Shown piece after piece: positions 10,193-17,943 of a DNA stretch of 64,000 nucleotides. Location of the stretch: assembly GCF_001655615.1 (NCBI RefSeq), contig NZ_CP011567.1:1683001-1747000 (forward strand), read 5' to 3'. The position numbers were made by a program, and so were the translations under genes. The first letter of the stretch is position 1; each line of letters begins with the position of its first letter. A model generated the notes under the pieces. That model was not told where the DNA came from, did not search any database, and worked only from the letters and a program-made list of their open reading frames with translations. This DNA is from Pseudomonas sp. GR 6-02. GTDB lineage: Bacteria > Pseudomonadota > Gammaproteobacteria > Pseudomonadales > Pseudomonadaceae.

Positions 10193-11068
10193 ATGACGTG
10201 GACTGCGGTTACCGAACACCGTGCGCGACTCGGTGAAGGTCCGTTCTGGGATGCACCGACCCAGGCGCTGTACTGGGTCGATATCGCCGGCCAACAGGCG
10301 CTGCGATTGATCGGCGCCAATGTGGAAATCTGGCAGATGCCGGAACACGTGTCCGCATTCATCCCCTGCGAAAGTGGCGATGCCCTGGTGACATTGAGCA
10401 GTGGGGTTTATCGGCTGGACCTGAACTCTCCCGGCCTGGAGCCTCGGCTGACCTTGCTCTGTGTGGCCGATCCGCAACCCGGCAATCGCGCCAACGAAGC
10501 CCGCTGCGATGCCTTGGGCCGGCTCTGGCTGGGCACCATGCAAAACAACATCGGCGAGCAGGGCGAAGATTTGCCGATCGTGCGCCGCTCCGGTGGCCTG
10601 TTTCGCATCGACCGCGATGCTCGGGTCACGCCGCTGCTTCGAGGGCTCGGCATCCCCAACACATTGCTATGGAGCGACGACGGCACAACCCTGTATTTCG
10701 CCGACAGCCTCGACGGTACGTTGTACCAACATTTCATCCATACCGACGGCAACCTCGACACCGCCTGCGTCTGGTTTGGCCCCCACGAACGGGGTGGCCC
10801 CGACGGCTCGGCGATGGATGCCGAGGGCTATATCTGGAACGCCCGCTGGGACGGCAGTTGCTTGCTCAGGCTGAGCCCGGACGGTCATGTCGATCGGGTG
10901 ATCGAACTGCCTGTCAGTCGCCCCACCAGTTGCGTGTTTGGTGGCGAAGACTTCAAAACCTTGTACATCACCAGTGCGGCGAGCCCGCTCAACCATCCAT
11001 TGGATGGTGCGGTGTTGTCGGTTCGAGTCGATGTGCCCGGAAAGCCCTGTCAGAGATTTGCAGGATAA
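10193..11068 (+). CDS. SMP-30/gluconolactonase family sugar lactonase
   Basis: This six-bladed beta-propeller lactonase hydrolyses an aldonolactone to the aldonate. Metal ligands are visible: the glutamate of LGEGPFWD (about residue 15), the NEARCDALGRLWLGTM segment, NTLLWSDDG and the aspartate of PDGSAMDAEG. AAAAGGAGGTTTC gives a near-ideal ribosome binding site. It follows the GntR gene by 40 bp and precedes a sugar dehydrogenase of the SDR type. L-arabinonolactone or D-galactonolactone is the inferred substrate from context. Confidence 0.9.
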   Translation: MTWTAVTEHRARLGEGPFWDAPTQALYWVDIAGQQALRLIGANVEIWQMPEHVSAFIPCESGDALVTLSSGVYRLDLNSPGLEPRLTLLCVADPQPGNRANEARCDALGRLWLGTMQNNIGEQGEDLPIVRRSGGLFRIDRDARVTPLLRGLGIPNTLLWSDDGTTLYFADSLDGTLYQHFIHTDGNLDTACVWFGPHERGGPDGSAMDAEGYIWNARWDGSCLLRLSPDGHVDRVIELPVSRPTSCVFGGEDFKTLYITSAASPLNHPLDGAVLSVRVDVPGKPCQRFAG

Positions 11069-11069
11069 A

Positions 11070-11129
11070 TCCCAAAATATGGGATGCAAAATTATATATT
11101 GAGATTTGTTGGTGGCCGGGTTTATAGTC
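11070..11129 (+). promoter_or_regulatory. Promoter with TCCCA-N5-TGGGA activator-type site (copy 1)
   Basis: The palindrome TCCCAAAATATGGGA (11070-11084) precedes a sigma-70 promoter: -35 TTGAGA (11099-11104), 18-bp spacer, -10 TATAGT (11123-11128). Copy 2 upstream of dgoK (25377-25436) has the same elements at identical relative distances (25 bp from palindrome start to TATATTG, 53 bp to the -10). The dyad is centred near -58, where an activator would bind. The IclR gene at 29813 is the best candidate regulator. Confidence 0.7.
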
Positions 11130-11181
11130 GGCCCCATCAGTTACACGCACTCACACTTAAAAAAACAAAACAGGTGAAGTG

Positions 11182-11349
11182 ATGCAGCGATATTCCACCG
11201 TCCTCCCTTGGGGTGACAGTGCTTCAGGCCGCCCCGGCGCCCGGGCGTTTGCACGCCTGCCTGCCTATTCCAAAAAGCCTTTTGACCGGACATCGACAGA
11301 TGTCCGGTTTTCGTCGTGCCCTCGAACAGGAGTGTTGATCCATGGCTGA
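11182..11349 (+). other. Possible 55-codon leader ORF
   Basis: An ATG preceded by CAGGTGAAGTG, the same leader that precedes dgoK, opens a frame of 55 codons starting MQRYSTVLPW. It ends at a TGA inside the first codons of the SDR gene. It may be a true leader peptide coupled to SDR translation, or the remnant 5' end of a gene lost between promoter and SDR. I do not recognise the peptide. Confidence 0.3.
11285..11311 (+). terminator. Perfect hairpin with T tract in the SDR leader (attenuator-like)
   Basis: ACCGGACATC and GATGTCCGGT form a perfect 10-bp stem with a GACA tetraloop, followed by TTTTCGTCG. It sits between the promoter at 11.1 kb and the SDR start. It may terminate part of the transcripts or be left over from a lost gene. 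Confidence 0.5.
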
Positions 11350-12160
11350 ACCCCTTTCCTTGCCACCGGTGCCCGAACCGCCGAAGGGTGAGCGCCTCAA
11401 AAACAAGGTCGTGCTGTTGACCGGCGCCGCTCAGGGGATCGGCGAAGCGATTGTCGCGACCTTTGCGTCCCAGCAAGCCAAGCTGGTCATCAGCGATATC
11501 CAGGCCGAGAAAGTCGAAAAAGTCGCGGCGCATTGGCGTGAACAAGGCGCGGATGTCGTGGCGATCAAGGCCGACGTATCGCGCCAGCAAGACCTGCACG
11601 CCATGGCCAAGTTGGCCATTGAGCTTCACGGTCGCATCGACGTGCTGGTCAACTGCGCCGGGGTCAACGTGTTCCGTGATCCGCTGCAAATGACCGAGGA
11701 CGACTGGCATCGTTGCTTCGCCATCGACCTGGACGGCGCCTGGTATGGCTGCAAAGCCGTGCTGCCGCAGATGATCGAGCAGGGCATCGGCAGCATCATC
11801 AACATCGCCTCGACCCATTCCACTCACATCATTCCCGGCTGCTTCCCGTACCCGGTGGCCAAGCATGGCTTACTCGGGCTGACCCGCGCCTTGGGCATCG
11901 AATACGCACCCAAGGGCATTCGCGTCAACGCCATCGCGCCGGGCTATATCGAAACCCAACTGAACGTCGACTACTGGAACGGCTTTGCCGACCCTCATGC
12001 CGAACGTCAACGGGCCTTCGACTTGCATCCACCGCGCCGCATCGGTCAGCCAATCGAAGTGGCGATGACTGCCGTGTTCCTGGCCAGCGATGAGGCGCCA
12101 TTCATCAACGCTTCGTGCATCACCATCGATGGTGGTCGTTCGGTCATGTACCACGACTGA
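11342..12160 (+). CDS. SDR oxidoreductase, probable aldose 1-dehydrogenase
   Basis: This is a classical short-chain dehydrogenase. The Rossmann motif TGAAQGIG lies at about residues 28-35, NCAGVN follows, and the catalytic Ser (NIASTHS region) is followed by the YPVAK motif with Tyr and Lys. The last residues are IDGGRSVMYHD. It lies between a sugar lactonase and AraFGH, so oxidation of L-arabinose or D-galactose to the lactone is the natural role; this is inferred. Its promoter is shared in form with dgoK, which favours galactose. It has 272 aa, and AGGAGTGTTGATCC is its ribosome binding site. Confidence 0.85.
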   Translation: MAEPLSLPPVPEPPKGERLKNKVVLLTGAAQGIGEAIVATFASQQAKLVISDIQAEKVEKVAAHWREQGADVVAIKADVSRQQDLHAMAKLAIELHGRIDVLVNCAGVNVFRDPLQMTEDDWHRCFAIDLDGAWYGCKAVLPQMIEQGIGSIINIASTHSTHIIPGCFPYPVAKHGLLGLTRALGIEYAPKGIRVNAIAPGYIETQLNVDYWNGFADPHAERQRAFDLHPPRRIGQPIEVAMTAVFLASDEAPFINASCITIDGGRSVMYHD

Positions 12161-12170
12161 ATAACTTGGG

Positions 12171-12196
12171 TTTCAGGCGCAAAACTACGCCTGAAA
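12171..12196. other. Intergenic stem-loop after the SDR gene
   Basis: TTTCAGGCG and CGCCTGAAA pair as a perfect 9-bp stem with an 8-nt loop just after the SDR stop. There is no T tract, so it is more likely an mRNA 3'-end stabiliser or weak terminator than a strong terminator. Confidence 0.4.
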
Positions 12197-12204
12197 TACA
12201 ATCA

Positions 12205-12217
12205 TCATACGATATGA
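12205..12217. promoter_or_regulatory. TCATA-CGA-TATGA dyad upstream of araF
   Basis: This is a perfect 5-bp inverted repeat with a 3-bp spacer, about 75 bp before the araF start. Its flanking AATCATCATA resembles AATCATATGATGATT at 9351-9365 before the GntR gene. It is a plausible operator for that regulator, controlling the importer. Confidence 0.45.
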
Positions 12218-12290
12218 CTATTGGCTACATGCTTCGACCGCAGTATTGGCTTTCAACTAACGCTCAAAAAAAATAACAAGGAGTCAGCTT

Positions 12291-13295
12291 ATGAAACGTC
12301 GTCGTGGGATCCGTTCCCTGTGCTGTGCCGCTTTGGCGGTCACCGCGGTCAGCCTGAGCAGTACGTTGCTGGCGGCCGAGGAAGTGAAGATCGGTTTTCT
12401 GGTCAAGCAGGCCGAAGAGCCCTGGTTCCAGACCGAGTGGGCCTTCGCTGAAAAGGCCGCCAAGGACAAGGGCTTCACCGTCATCAAGATTGCTGTGCCT
12501 GATGGCGAGAAAACCCTTTCGGCCATCGACAGCCTGGCGGCGAACGGCGCCAAGGGCTTCGTGATCTGCCCGCCGGACGTCTCCCTCGGCCCGGCGATCA
12601 TGGCCAAGGCCAAGCTCAACGGTTTGAAAGTGATCGCTGTCGATGACCGTTTCGTCGATGCCGGCGGCAAGTTCATGGAGGACGTGCCATACCTCGGCAT
12701 GGCAGCTTTCGAAGTTGGCCAGAAGCAGGGCGCCGCCATGGCCGCCGAAGCGAAAAAACGCGGCTGGGACTGGAAACAAACCTATGCGGTGATCAACACC
12801 TTCAACGAACTCGATACCGGCAAGAAACGCACCGACGGTTCGGTTAAAGCCCTGGAAGACGCCGGGATGCCGAAAGACCACATTCTGTTCTCGGCCCTGA
12901 AAACCCTCGACGTACCTGGCAGCATGGACGCCACCAACTCGGCGCTGGTGAAGCTCCCGAGCGGGGCGAAAAACCTGATCATCGGCGGGATGAACGACAA
13001 CACCGTGCTGGGCGGCGTGCGCGCCACCGAAAGCGCCGGTTTTGCCGCGGCTAACGTAATCGGCATCGGCATCAACGGCACCGATGCCATCGGCGAATTG
13101 AAGAAAGCCAACAGCGGCTTCTTCGGCTCGATGCTGCCGAGCCCGCACATCGAGGGCTACAACACCGCCAGCATGATGCACGAGTGGGTCACCACCGGCA
13201 AAGAACCGCCGAAATACACCGCCATGGACGACGTGACGCTGATCACGCGCGACAACTTCAAGCAGGAACTGGAAAAGATCGGCCTGTGGAATTGA
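12291..13295 (+). CDS. araF: L-arabinose ABC transporter, periplasmic binding protein
   Basis: This is a periplasmic sugar-binding protein (334 aa). The N-terminal signal peptide ends near residue 30 (SSTLLAAEE). The mature sequence closely follows E. coli AraF in segments I recognise: GFLVKQAEEPWFQTEW, IKIAVPDGEKTLSAIDSLA, VIAVDDRFVDAGGK, GMNDNTVLGGVRATE and VTLITRDNFKQELEK. AraF-type proteins bind L-arabinose and also D-galactose. AACAAGGAGTCAGCTT is the ribosome binding site. It is the first gene of araFGH and has its own upstream dyad. Confidence 0.95.
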   Translation: MKRRRGIRSLCCAALAVTAVSLSSTLLAAEEVKIGFLVKQAEEPWFQTEWAFAEKAAKDKGFTVIKIAVPDGEKTLSAIDSLAANGAKGFVICPPDVSLGPAIMAKAKLNGLKVIAVDDRFVDAGGKFMEDVPYLGMAAFEVGQKQGAAMAAEAKKRGWDWKQTYAVINTFNELDTGKKRTDGSVKALEDAGMPKDHILFSALKTLDVPGSMDATNSALVKLPSGAKNLIIGGMNDNTVLGGVRATESAGFAAANVIGIGINGTDAIGELKKANSGFFGSMLPSPHIEGYNTASMMHEWVTTGKEPPKYTAMDDVTLITRDNFKQELEKIGLWN

Positions 13296-13313
13296 GGGTC
13301 GGTTGATTTCATT

Positions 13314-13337
13314 GGCGGCCCCGGCGACGGGGCCGCC
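13314..13337 (+). other. araF-araG intercistronic hairpin
   Basis: GGCGGCCCC and GGGGCCGCC pair perfectly (9 bp, all G-C) around a GGCGAC loop, with no T tract. Such hairpins after binding-protein genes protect the upstream mRNA and give more binding protein than membrane components. Confidence 0.6.
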
Positions 13338-13360
13338 TGATCGGTGTGATGAGGTGGGTT

Positions 13361-14905
13361 ATGCACGCACACGTACAAACAGATGAACAGCGCATTGGCG
13401 GCAGCCTGCGCTTCAACGGGATCGGCAAAACCTTTCCCGGGGTGAAGGCGCTGGACGGCATCAGCTTCGTCGCGCATCCGGGGCAGGTTCATGCCTTGAT
13501 GGGCGAGAACGGCGCCGGTAAATCCACACTGCTGAAGATCCTCGGCGGTGCTTACATGCCGAGCAGCGGCGACCTGCGGATCGGCGAGCAGACGAGGGTC
13601 TTCAAATCCACTGCCGACAGCATTGGCAGCGGGGTCGCGGTGATCCATCAGGAGCTGCACCTAGTGCCGGAAATGACCGTGGCCGAGAACCTGTTTCTTG
13701 GGCATCTGCCGGCAAGTTTCGGCCTGATCAATCGCAGCGTTTTGCGGCAACAGGCACTGGCCTGCCTCAAAGGCCTGGCCGATGAAATCGATCCACAAGA
13801 GAAAGTCGGGCGCTTGTCCCTCGGTCAGCGGCAACTGGTGGAAATCGCCAAGGCGCTGTCCCGTGGCGCGCATGTGATTGCGTTCGACGAACCCACCAGC
13901 AGCCTGTCGGCGCGGGAGATCGATCGCTTGATGGCGATCATCGGTCGTCTGCGCGACGAAGGCAAAGTGGTGCTCTACGTCTCCCATCGCATGGAAGAGG
14001 TCTTCCGCATCTGCAACGCGGTAACGGTGTTCAAGGACGGTCGCTTCGTGCGCACCTTCGAGGACATGAGCGCGCTGACCCATGACCAGTTGGTGACGTG
14101 CATGGTCGGTCGCGACATTCAGGATATCTACGATTACCGCAGCCGCCCGCGTGGCGCGGTGGCGCTCAAGGTTGACGGTTTGCTGGGGCCGGGTTTGCGT
14201 GAACCGGTGAGTTTCGAGGTGCACAAGGGCGAGATTCTGGGTCTGTTCGGCTTGGTTGGCGCGGGCCGCACCGAGCTGTTTCGCATGCTCAGCGGACTTA
14301 CCCGCAACACGGCCGGACGCCTGGAGTTGCGTGGACATGAACTGAAACTGCGTTCACCGCGCGATGCCATTGCGGCGGGGATTCTGCTGTGCCCCGAGGA
14401 CCGCAAGAAGGAGGGCATCCTGCCGCTCGCCAGTGTCGCCGAGAACATCAACATCAGTGCTCGTGGTGCTCATTCCACCTTCGGTTGCCTGTTGCGCGGG
14501 CTGTGGGAAAAGGGCAACGCCGACAAGCAGATCAAGGCGCTGAAGGTGAAGACGCCCAACGCGGCGCAGAAAATCATGTACCTGTCCGGCGGCAATCAGC
14601 AGAAGGCGATTCTCGGTCGCTGGCTGTCGATGCCGATGAAAGTCCTGCTGCTCGATGAGCCTACACGCGGCATCGACATCGGCGCCAAAGCCGAGATCTA
14701 CCAGATCATCCACAACCTGGCCGCCAGCGGTATTGCGGTGATTGTGGTGTCCAGCGACCTGATGGAAGTCATGGGTATTTCCGACCGCATCCTGGTGCTC
14801 TGCGAAGGCACGATGCGCGGCGAACTGACCCGCGAACACGCCAATGAATCCAACCTGCTGCAACTGGCTTTGCCACGCCAACGCGCTGCCGACGTGGCGA
14901 ACTGA
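13361..14905 (+). CDS. araG: L-arabinose ABC transporter, ATP-binding protein
   Basis: This is a duplicated sugar-type ABC ATPase (about 514 aa). The first domain has Walker A GENGAGKST, signature LSLGQRQLVEIAKAL and Walker B HVIAFDEPTSSLS. The second has the degenerate P-loop GLVGAGRTEL usual in this family, LSGGNQQKAILGRWL and LLLDEPTRGID. The start at ATG 13361 follows GAGGTGGG; in-frame GTG 13346 and ATG 13349 lack a site. It energises uptake with AraH and lies between araF and araH. Confidence 0.95.
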   Translation: MHAHVQTDEQRIGGSLRFNGIGKTFPGVKALDGISFVAHPGQVHALMGENGAGKSTLLKILGGAYMPSSGDLRIGEQTRVFKSTADSIGSGVAVIHQELHLVPEMTVAENLFLGHLPASFGLINRSVLRQQALACLKGLADEIDPQEKVGRLSLGQRQLVEIAKALSRGAHVIAFDEPTSSLSAREIDRLMAIIGRLRDEGKVVLYVSHRMEEVFRICNAVTVFKDGRFVRTFEDMSALTHDQLVTCMVGRDIQDIYDYRSRPRGAVALKVDGLLGPGLREPVSFEVHKGEILGLFGLVGAGRTELFRMLSGLTRNTAGRLELRGHELKLRSPRDAIAAGILLCPEDRKKEGILPLASVAENINISARGAHSTFGCLLRGLWEKGNADKQIKALKVKTPNAAQKIMYLSGGNQQKAILGRWLSMPMKVLLLDEPTRGIDIGAKAEIYQIIHNLAASGIAVIVVSSDLMEVMGISDRILVLCEGTMRGELTREHANESNLLQLALPRQRAADVAN

Positions 14906-14914
14906 GAGGTGACT

Positions 14915-15883
14915 ATGACCATCCAAAACAACGCTCTGCCAACCCCGCGCAAACCGCTGGACCTACGACGCTTTCTCGATGACTGGGTAATGCTGCTGGC
15001 GGCCGTCGGGATCTTCGTGCTCTGCACCTTGCTGATCGACAACTTCCTGTCGCCGCTGAACATGCGCGGTCTGGGCCTGGCGATTTCCACCACCGGGATT
15101 GCCGCCTGCACCATGTTGTATTGCCTGGCGTCGGGGCACTTCGACTTGTCCGTGGGCTCGGTGATTGCCTGCGCCGGCGTGGTCGCGGCGGTGGTGATGC
15201 GCGACACCAACAGCGTGTTCCTCGGCGTCAGTGCGGCGCTGGTGATGGGGCTGATTGTCGGGCTGATCAACGGGATCGTGATCGCCAAGCTGCGGGTCAA
15301 TGCGTTGATCACCACGCTGGCGACCATGCAGATTGTTCGTGGCCTGGCTTACATCTTTGCCAACGGCAAAGCGGTGGGCGTGTCCCAGGAGTCGTTTTTC
15401 GTCTTCGGTAATGGCCAGTTATTCGGTGTGCCGGTGCCGATTTTGATCACCATCGTTTGCTTCCTGTTTTTCGGCTGGCTGCTGAATTACACCACCTACG
15501 GGCGCAACACCATGGCCATCGGTGGCAACCAGGAAGCGGCGTTGCTGGCTGGGGTAAACGTTGACCGAACCAAGATCATCATTTTCGCCGTGCACGGGGT
15601 GATTGGTGCATTGGCCGGGGTGATTCTGGCGTCGCGCATGACCTCGGGTCAGCCGATGATTGGCCAGGGTTTCGAGCTCACAGTGATCTCGGCTTGCGTG
15701 TTGGGCGGGGTGTCGCTGAGCGGCGGGATCGGGATGATTCGGCATGTGATTGCCGGAGTGCTGATTCTGGCGATCATCGAGAATGCGATGAACCTGAAGA
15801 ACATCGATACCTTCTATCAGTACGTGATTCGCGGTTCGATCCTGTTGCTGGCGGTTGTGATCGACCGACTGAAACAACGCTGA
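14915..15883 (+). CDS. araH: L-arabinose ABC transporter, permease
   Basis: This is an inner-membrane permease of the sugar (RbsC/AraH) family with about 8-10 hydrophobic segments between residues 20 and 320. Typical elements include ALATMQIVRGLAYIFANG-like and GGVSLSGGIG motifs. ATG 14915 follows GAGAGGTGACT and starts 9 bp after the araG stop; a GTG at 14909 is less well placed. It has 322 aa. It completes the araFGH importer, and a REP pair follows it. Confidence 0.94.
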   Translation: MTIQNNALPTPRKPLDLRRFLDDWVMLLAAVGIFVLCTLLIDNFLSPLNMRGLGLAISTTGIAACTMLYCLASGHFDLSVGSVIACAGVVAAVVMRDTNSVFLGVSAALVMGLIVGLINGIVIAKLRVNALITTLATMQIVRGLAYIFANGKAVGVSQESFFVFGNGQLFGVPVPILITIVCFLFFGWLLNYTTYGRNTMAIGGNQEAALLAGVNVDRTKIIIFAVHGVIGALAGVILASRMTSGQPMIGQGFELTVISACVLGGVSLSGGIGMIRHVIAGVLILAIIENAMNLKNIDTFYQYVIRGSILLLAVVIDRLKQR

Positions 15884-15936
15884 TTTTCCCGGGGGAGCGG
15901 GATGCCCGGCACATGGATACTGGATGTGCCGACGCC

Positions 15937-16004
15937 TTCGCGGGCAAGCCTCGCTCCTACAGTACCGTGCAGATCCCCCTGTAGGAGCGAGGCTTGCCCG
16001 CGAA
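15937..16004. repeat. REP inverted pair, family B
   Basis: A perfect 24-bp inverted repeat (15937-15960 with 15981-16004), core TTCGCGGGCAAGCCTCGCTC, surrounds a 20-bp centre. It lies between araH and the next operon. Single or variant copies occur at 56902-56923 and 58352-58444. Confidence 0.88.
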
Positions 16005-16081
16005 AGCGGTCTGTCTGTCACACAATCCAGCCACAAAATATCCCTTGCTCGCCCTAATCCCTTTCGGTTATCACTTTGTAC

Positions 16082-16795
16082 ATGGTTAGACAGGTACGAT
16101 TTGACAAGAAACAACGGATTATCGATGAGCTTGTCCGGCGCATCGAAAGCGGCCTCATGGAGGACGGCTTGCTATTGCCGGGTGAACATCAGTTGGCTCA
16201 AGAATTCAAGGTCAGCCGCGGCACGCTGCGTGAAGCCCTGGCCGAACTGAAACGGCGTCATTACATCGCCACGCAAAGCGGAGTCGGTTCCATCGTTACT
16301 TACGACGGCGTAGTGCTCGATCAGAGCAGCGGCTGGGCCCAGGCACTGGCGGACAGCGGGGCGTTGATCAATACCGAAGTGCTGCGACTGGAGGCGGTGA
16401 CCCGTCCTGACCTGCTGTCGCGGTTCGGCACCGATCAATTCATCACCCTCGACCGTCGCCGGCGCGCCACCGACGGTACGCTGGTGTCTCTGGAACGCGC
16501 GTTAATGCCCGCGACCGGAGGCCTGGAAGGCCTGCCGCGAGTGGGACTGATTGATAACTCCCTGACCATCACGTTGGCTGCCTACGGCTATGTCGGCGAG
16601 CACGGCGATCAGTGGATCGGTGCCGAACCCTTGAACGCCGAAGACGCCGAACTGCTCGGGCGCCCGGTCGGCACGGTATTTCTCAAGGCCCTGCGCACCA
16701 CCTACGACCGTCAGAACCGTTTTATGGAGCAGGTCGAAAGCCTGCTCGATCCGGTGCACTTTCGTCTGCATTTGCAGTTTGGAGCTCCAAAATGA
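16082..16795 (+). CDS. GntR/HutC-family regulator (YegW-like)
   Basis: This is a regulator of 237 aa. The winged helix covers about residues 8-70 (LAQEFKVSRGTLREALAELKRR), and the C-terminal UTRA domain has the chorismate-lyase fold. ATG 16082 is used; a TTG two codons earlier also exists. Its stop overlaps the next start (ATGA), so it is translationally coupled to the ADP-ribosylglycohydrolase gene. The set of regulator, glycohydrolase, permease and PfkB kinase is that of E. coli yegTUVW, where YegW is the HutC-type regulator. Confidence 0.88.
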   Translation: MVRQVRFDKKQRIIDELVRRIESGLMEDGLLLPGEHQLAQEFKVSRGTLREALAELKRRHYIATQSGVGSIVTYDGVVLDQSSGWAQALADSGALINTEVLRLEAVTRPDLLSRFGTDQFITLDRRRRATDGTLVSLERALMPATGGLEGLPRVGLIDNSLTITLAAYGYVGEHGDQWIGAEPLNAEDAELLGRPVGTVFLKALRTTYDRQNRFMEQVESLLDPVHFRLHLQFGAPK

Positions 16796-17790
16796 CCGCG
16801 CTCAACCGTGCCCTCGGCGCGTTCTATGGACTGGCCCTGGGCGATGCGCTGGGCATGCCGACCCAATCCCTGAGCCGCGCCGACATCAAGGCGCGCTTCG
16901 TTGAAATCACCGATCTGCAAGACGCAGGCCCCGATCAACCGATTGCCGCGAACTTGCCCAAAGGTTCGATCACCGACGATACCGAGCAGGCGATTCTGGT
17001 CGCTCGGTTGTTGATCGAAGGCGAGGGCCGGATCGAACCGGCGGTACTGGCCCAACGATTGATCGAATGGGAAGCCGGGATGCAGGCCAAGGGCTCGCAA
17101 GACTTGCTCGGCCCTTCGACCAAACGCGCGATCGAAATGATCCTCGCCGGCCACTCGCTGGAAGAGGCGGGGCGCTATGGCGCCACCAATGGCGCAGCGA
17201 TGCGCATCACCCCGGTGGGGATTGCGGCCGATGTCGCCGATCCTGAGCGTTTCATCCGCTCCGTGGTGCAAGCCTGTCAGGTGACCCACAACACCACGCT
17301 GGGGATTGCCAGTGCGGCGGCGGTGGCGGCAGTGGTTTCCGCCGGGATCAACGGCATGGACCTGGGCGAGGCGTTGAACCTCGGCCAGCAATTCGCGCAG
17401 CAGGCAGAAAGTCACGGCCACTGGGTCGCCGGCGGGCGGATTGCCTCGCGCATCAGTTGGGCGCGGAGTATCGGCATCGACAGCGACAAGGCGTTGCTGG
17501 CGGATTTGCTGTACGACGTGATCGGCACTTCGGTGGCCGCACAGGAATCGGTGGTGGTGTCGTTTGCGCTGGCCCAGCAAGTGGCCATCGGCGAGATGAC
17601 GGCCTTTGAAGCGCTGTGCATGGCCGCGAGCCTGGGCGGTGACACCGACACCATCGCGGCGATGCTTGGCGCCATGCTCGGGGCCTGTCTGGGGCTTGAG
17701 AGTTGGCCGGTGGCGATGATCGAGCAGGTTAAAACGGTTAACTCGTTGGAGTTGGAACCGTTGGTAAAAGGACTGTTGGCTTTACGTTGA
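16792..17790 (+). CDS. ADP-ribosylglycohydrolase family protein (YegU-like)
   Basis: This DraG-fold hydrolase (332 aa) has all metal motifs: GLALGDALGMPTQ near the N-terminus, GSITDDTEQ and GGDTDTIAAMLGAMLGA near the C-terminus, which bind the dinuclear Mg centre. Family members cleave N-glycosidic bonds of ADP-ribose or related compounds. Because it sits with a nucleobase/nucleoside permease and a PfkB sugar kinase, I infer that it hydrolyses an imported nucleoside-like N-glycoside rather than protein-linked ADP-ribose. The start overlaps the regulator gene. Confidence 0.88.
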   Translation: MTALNRALGAFYGLALGDALGMPTQSLSRADIKARFVEITDLQDAGPDQPIAANLPKGSITDDTEQAILVARLLIEGEGRIEPAVLAQRLIEWEAGMQAKGSQDLLGPSTKRAIEMILAGHSLEEAGRYGATNGAAMRITPVGIAADVADPERFIRSVVQACQVTHNTTLGIASAAAVAAVVSAGINGMDLGEALNLGQQFAQQAESHGHWVAGGRIASRISWARSIGIDSDKALLADLLYDVIGTSVAAQESVVVSFALAQQVAIGEMTAFEALCMAASLGGDTDTIAAMLGAMLGACLGLESWPVAMIEQVKTVNSLELEPLVKGLLALR

Positions 17791-17802
17791 CTGGACTGGC
17801 CC

Positions 17803-17823
17803 CATCGCGGGCTGCCCGCGATG
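17803..17823. repeat. Short REP-like palindrome
   Basis: CATCGCGGG and CCCGCGATG form a 9-bp perfect stem with a 3-nt centre, soon after the glycohydrolase stop. It shares the GCGGGC core with REP family B. It may act as an mRNA hairpin between the two genes. Confidence 0.5.
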
Positions 17824-17943
17824 AATACGCCGCATACTTGAATTATTCACCCGCAATGGAACGCACAAACACGGGCAGGACGGCCGGCTGTTGTTTTGTC
17901 CTCCGAGATTGCCCACACCATAACAATTGCAAGGAGCATTTTC

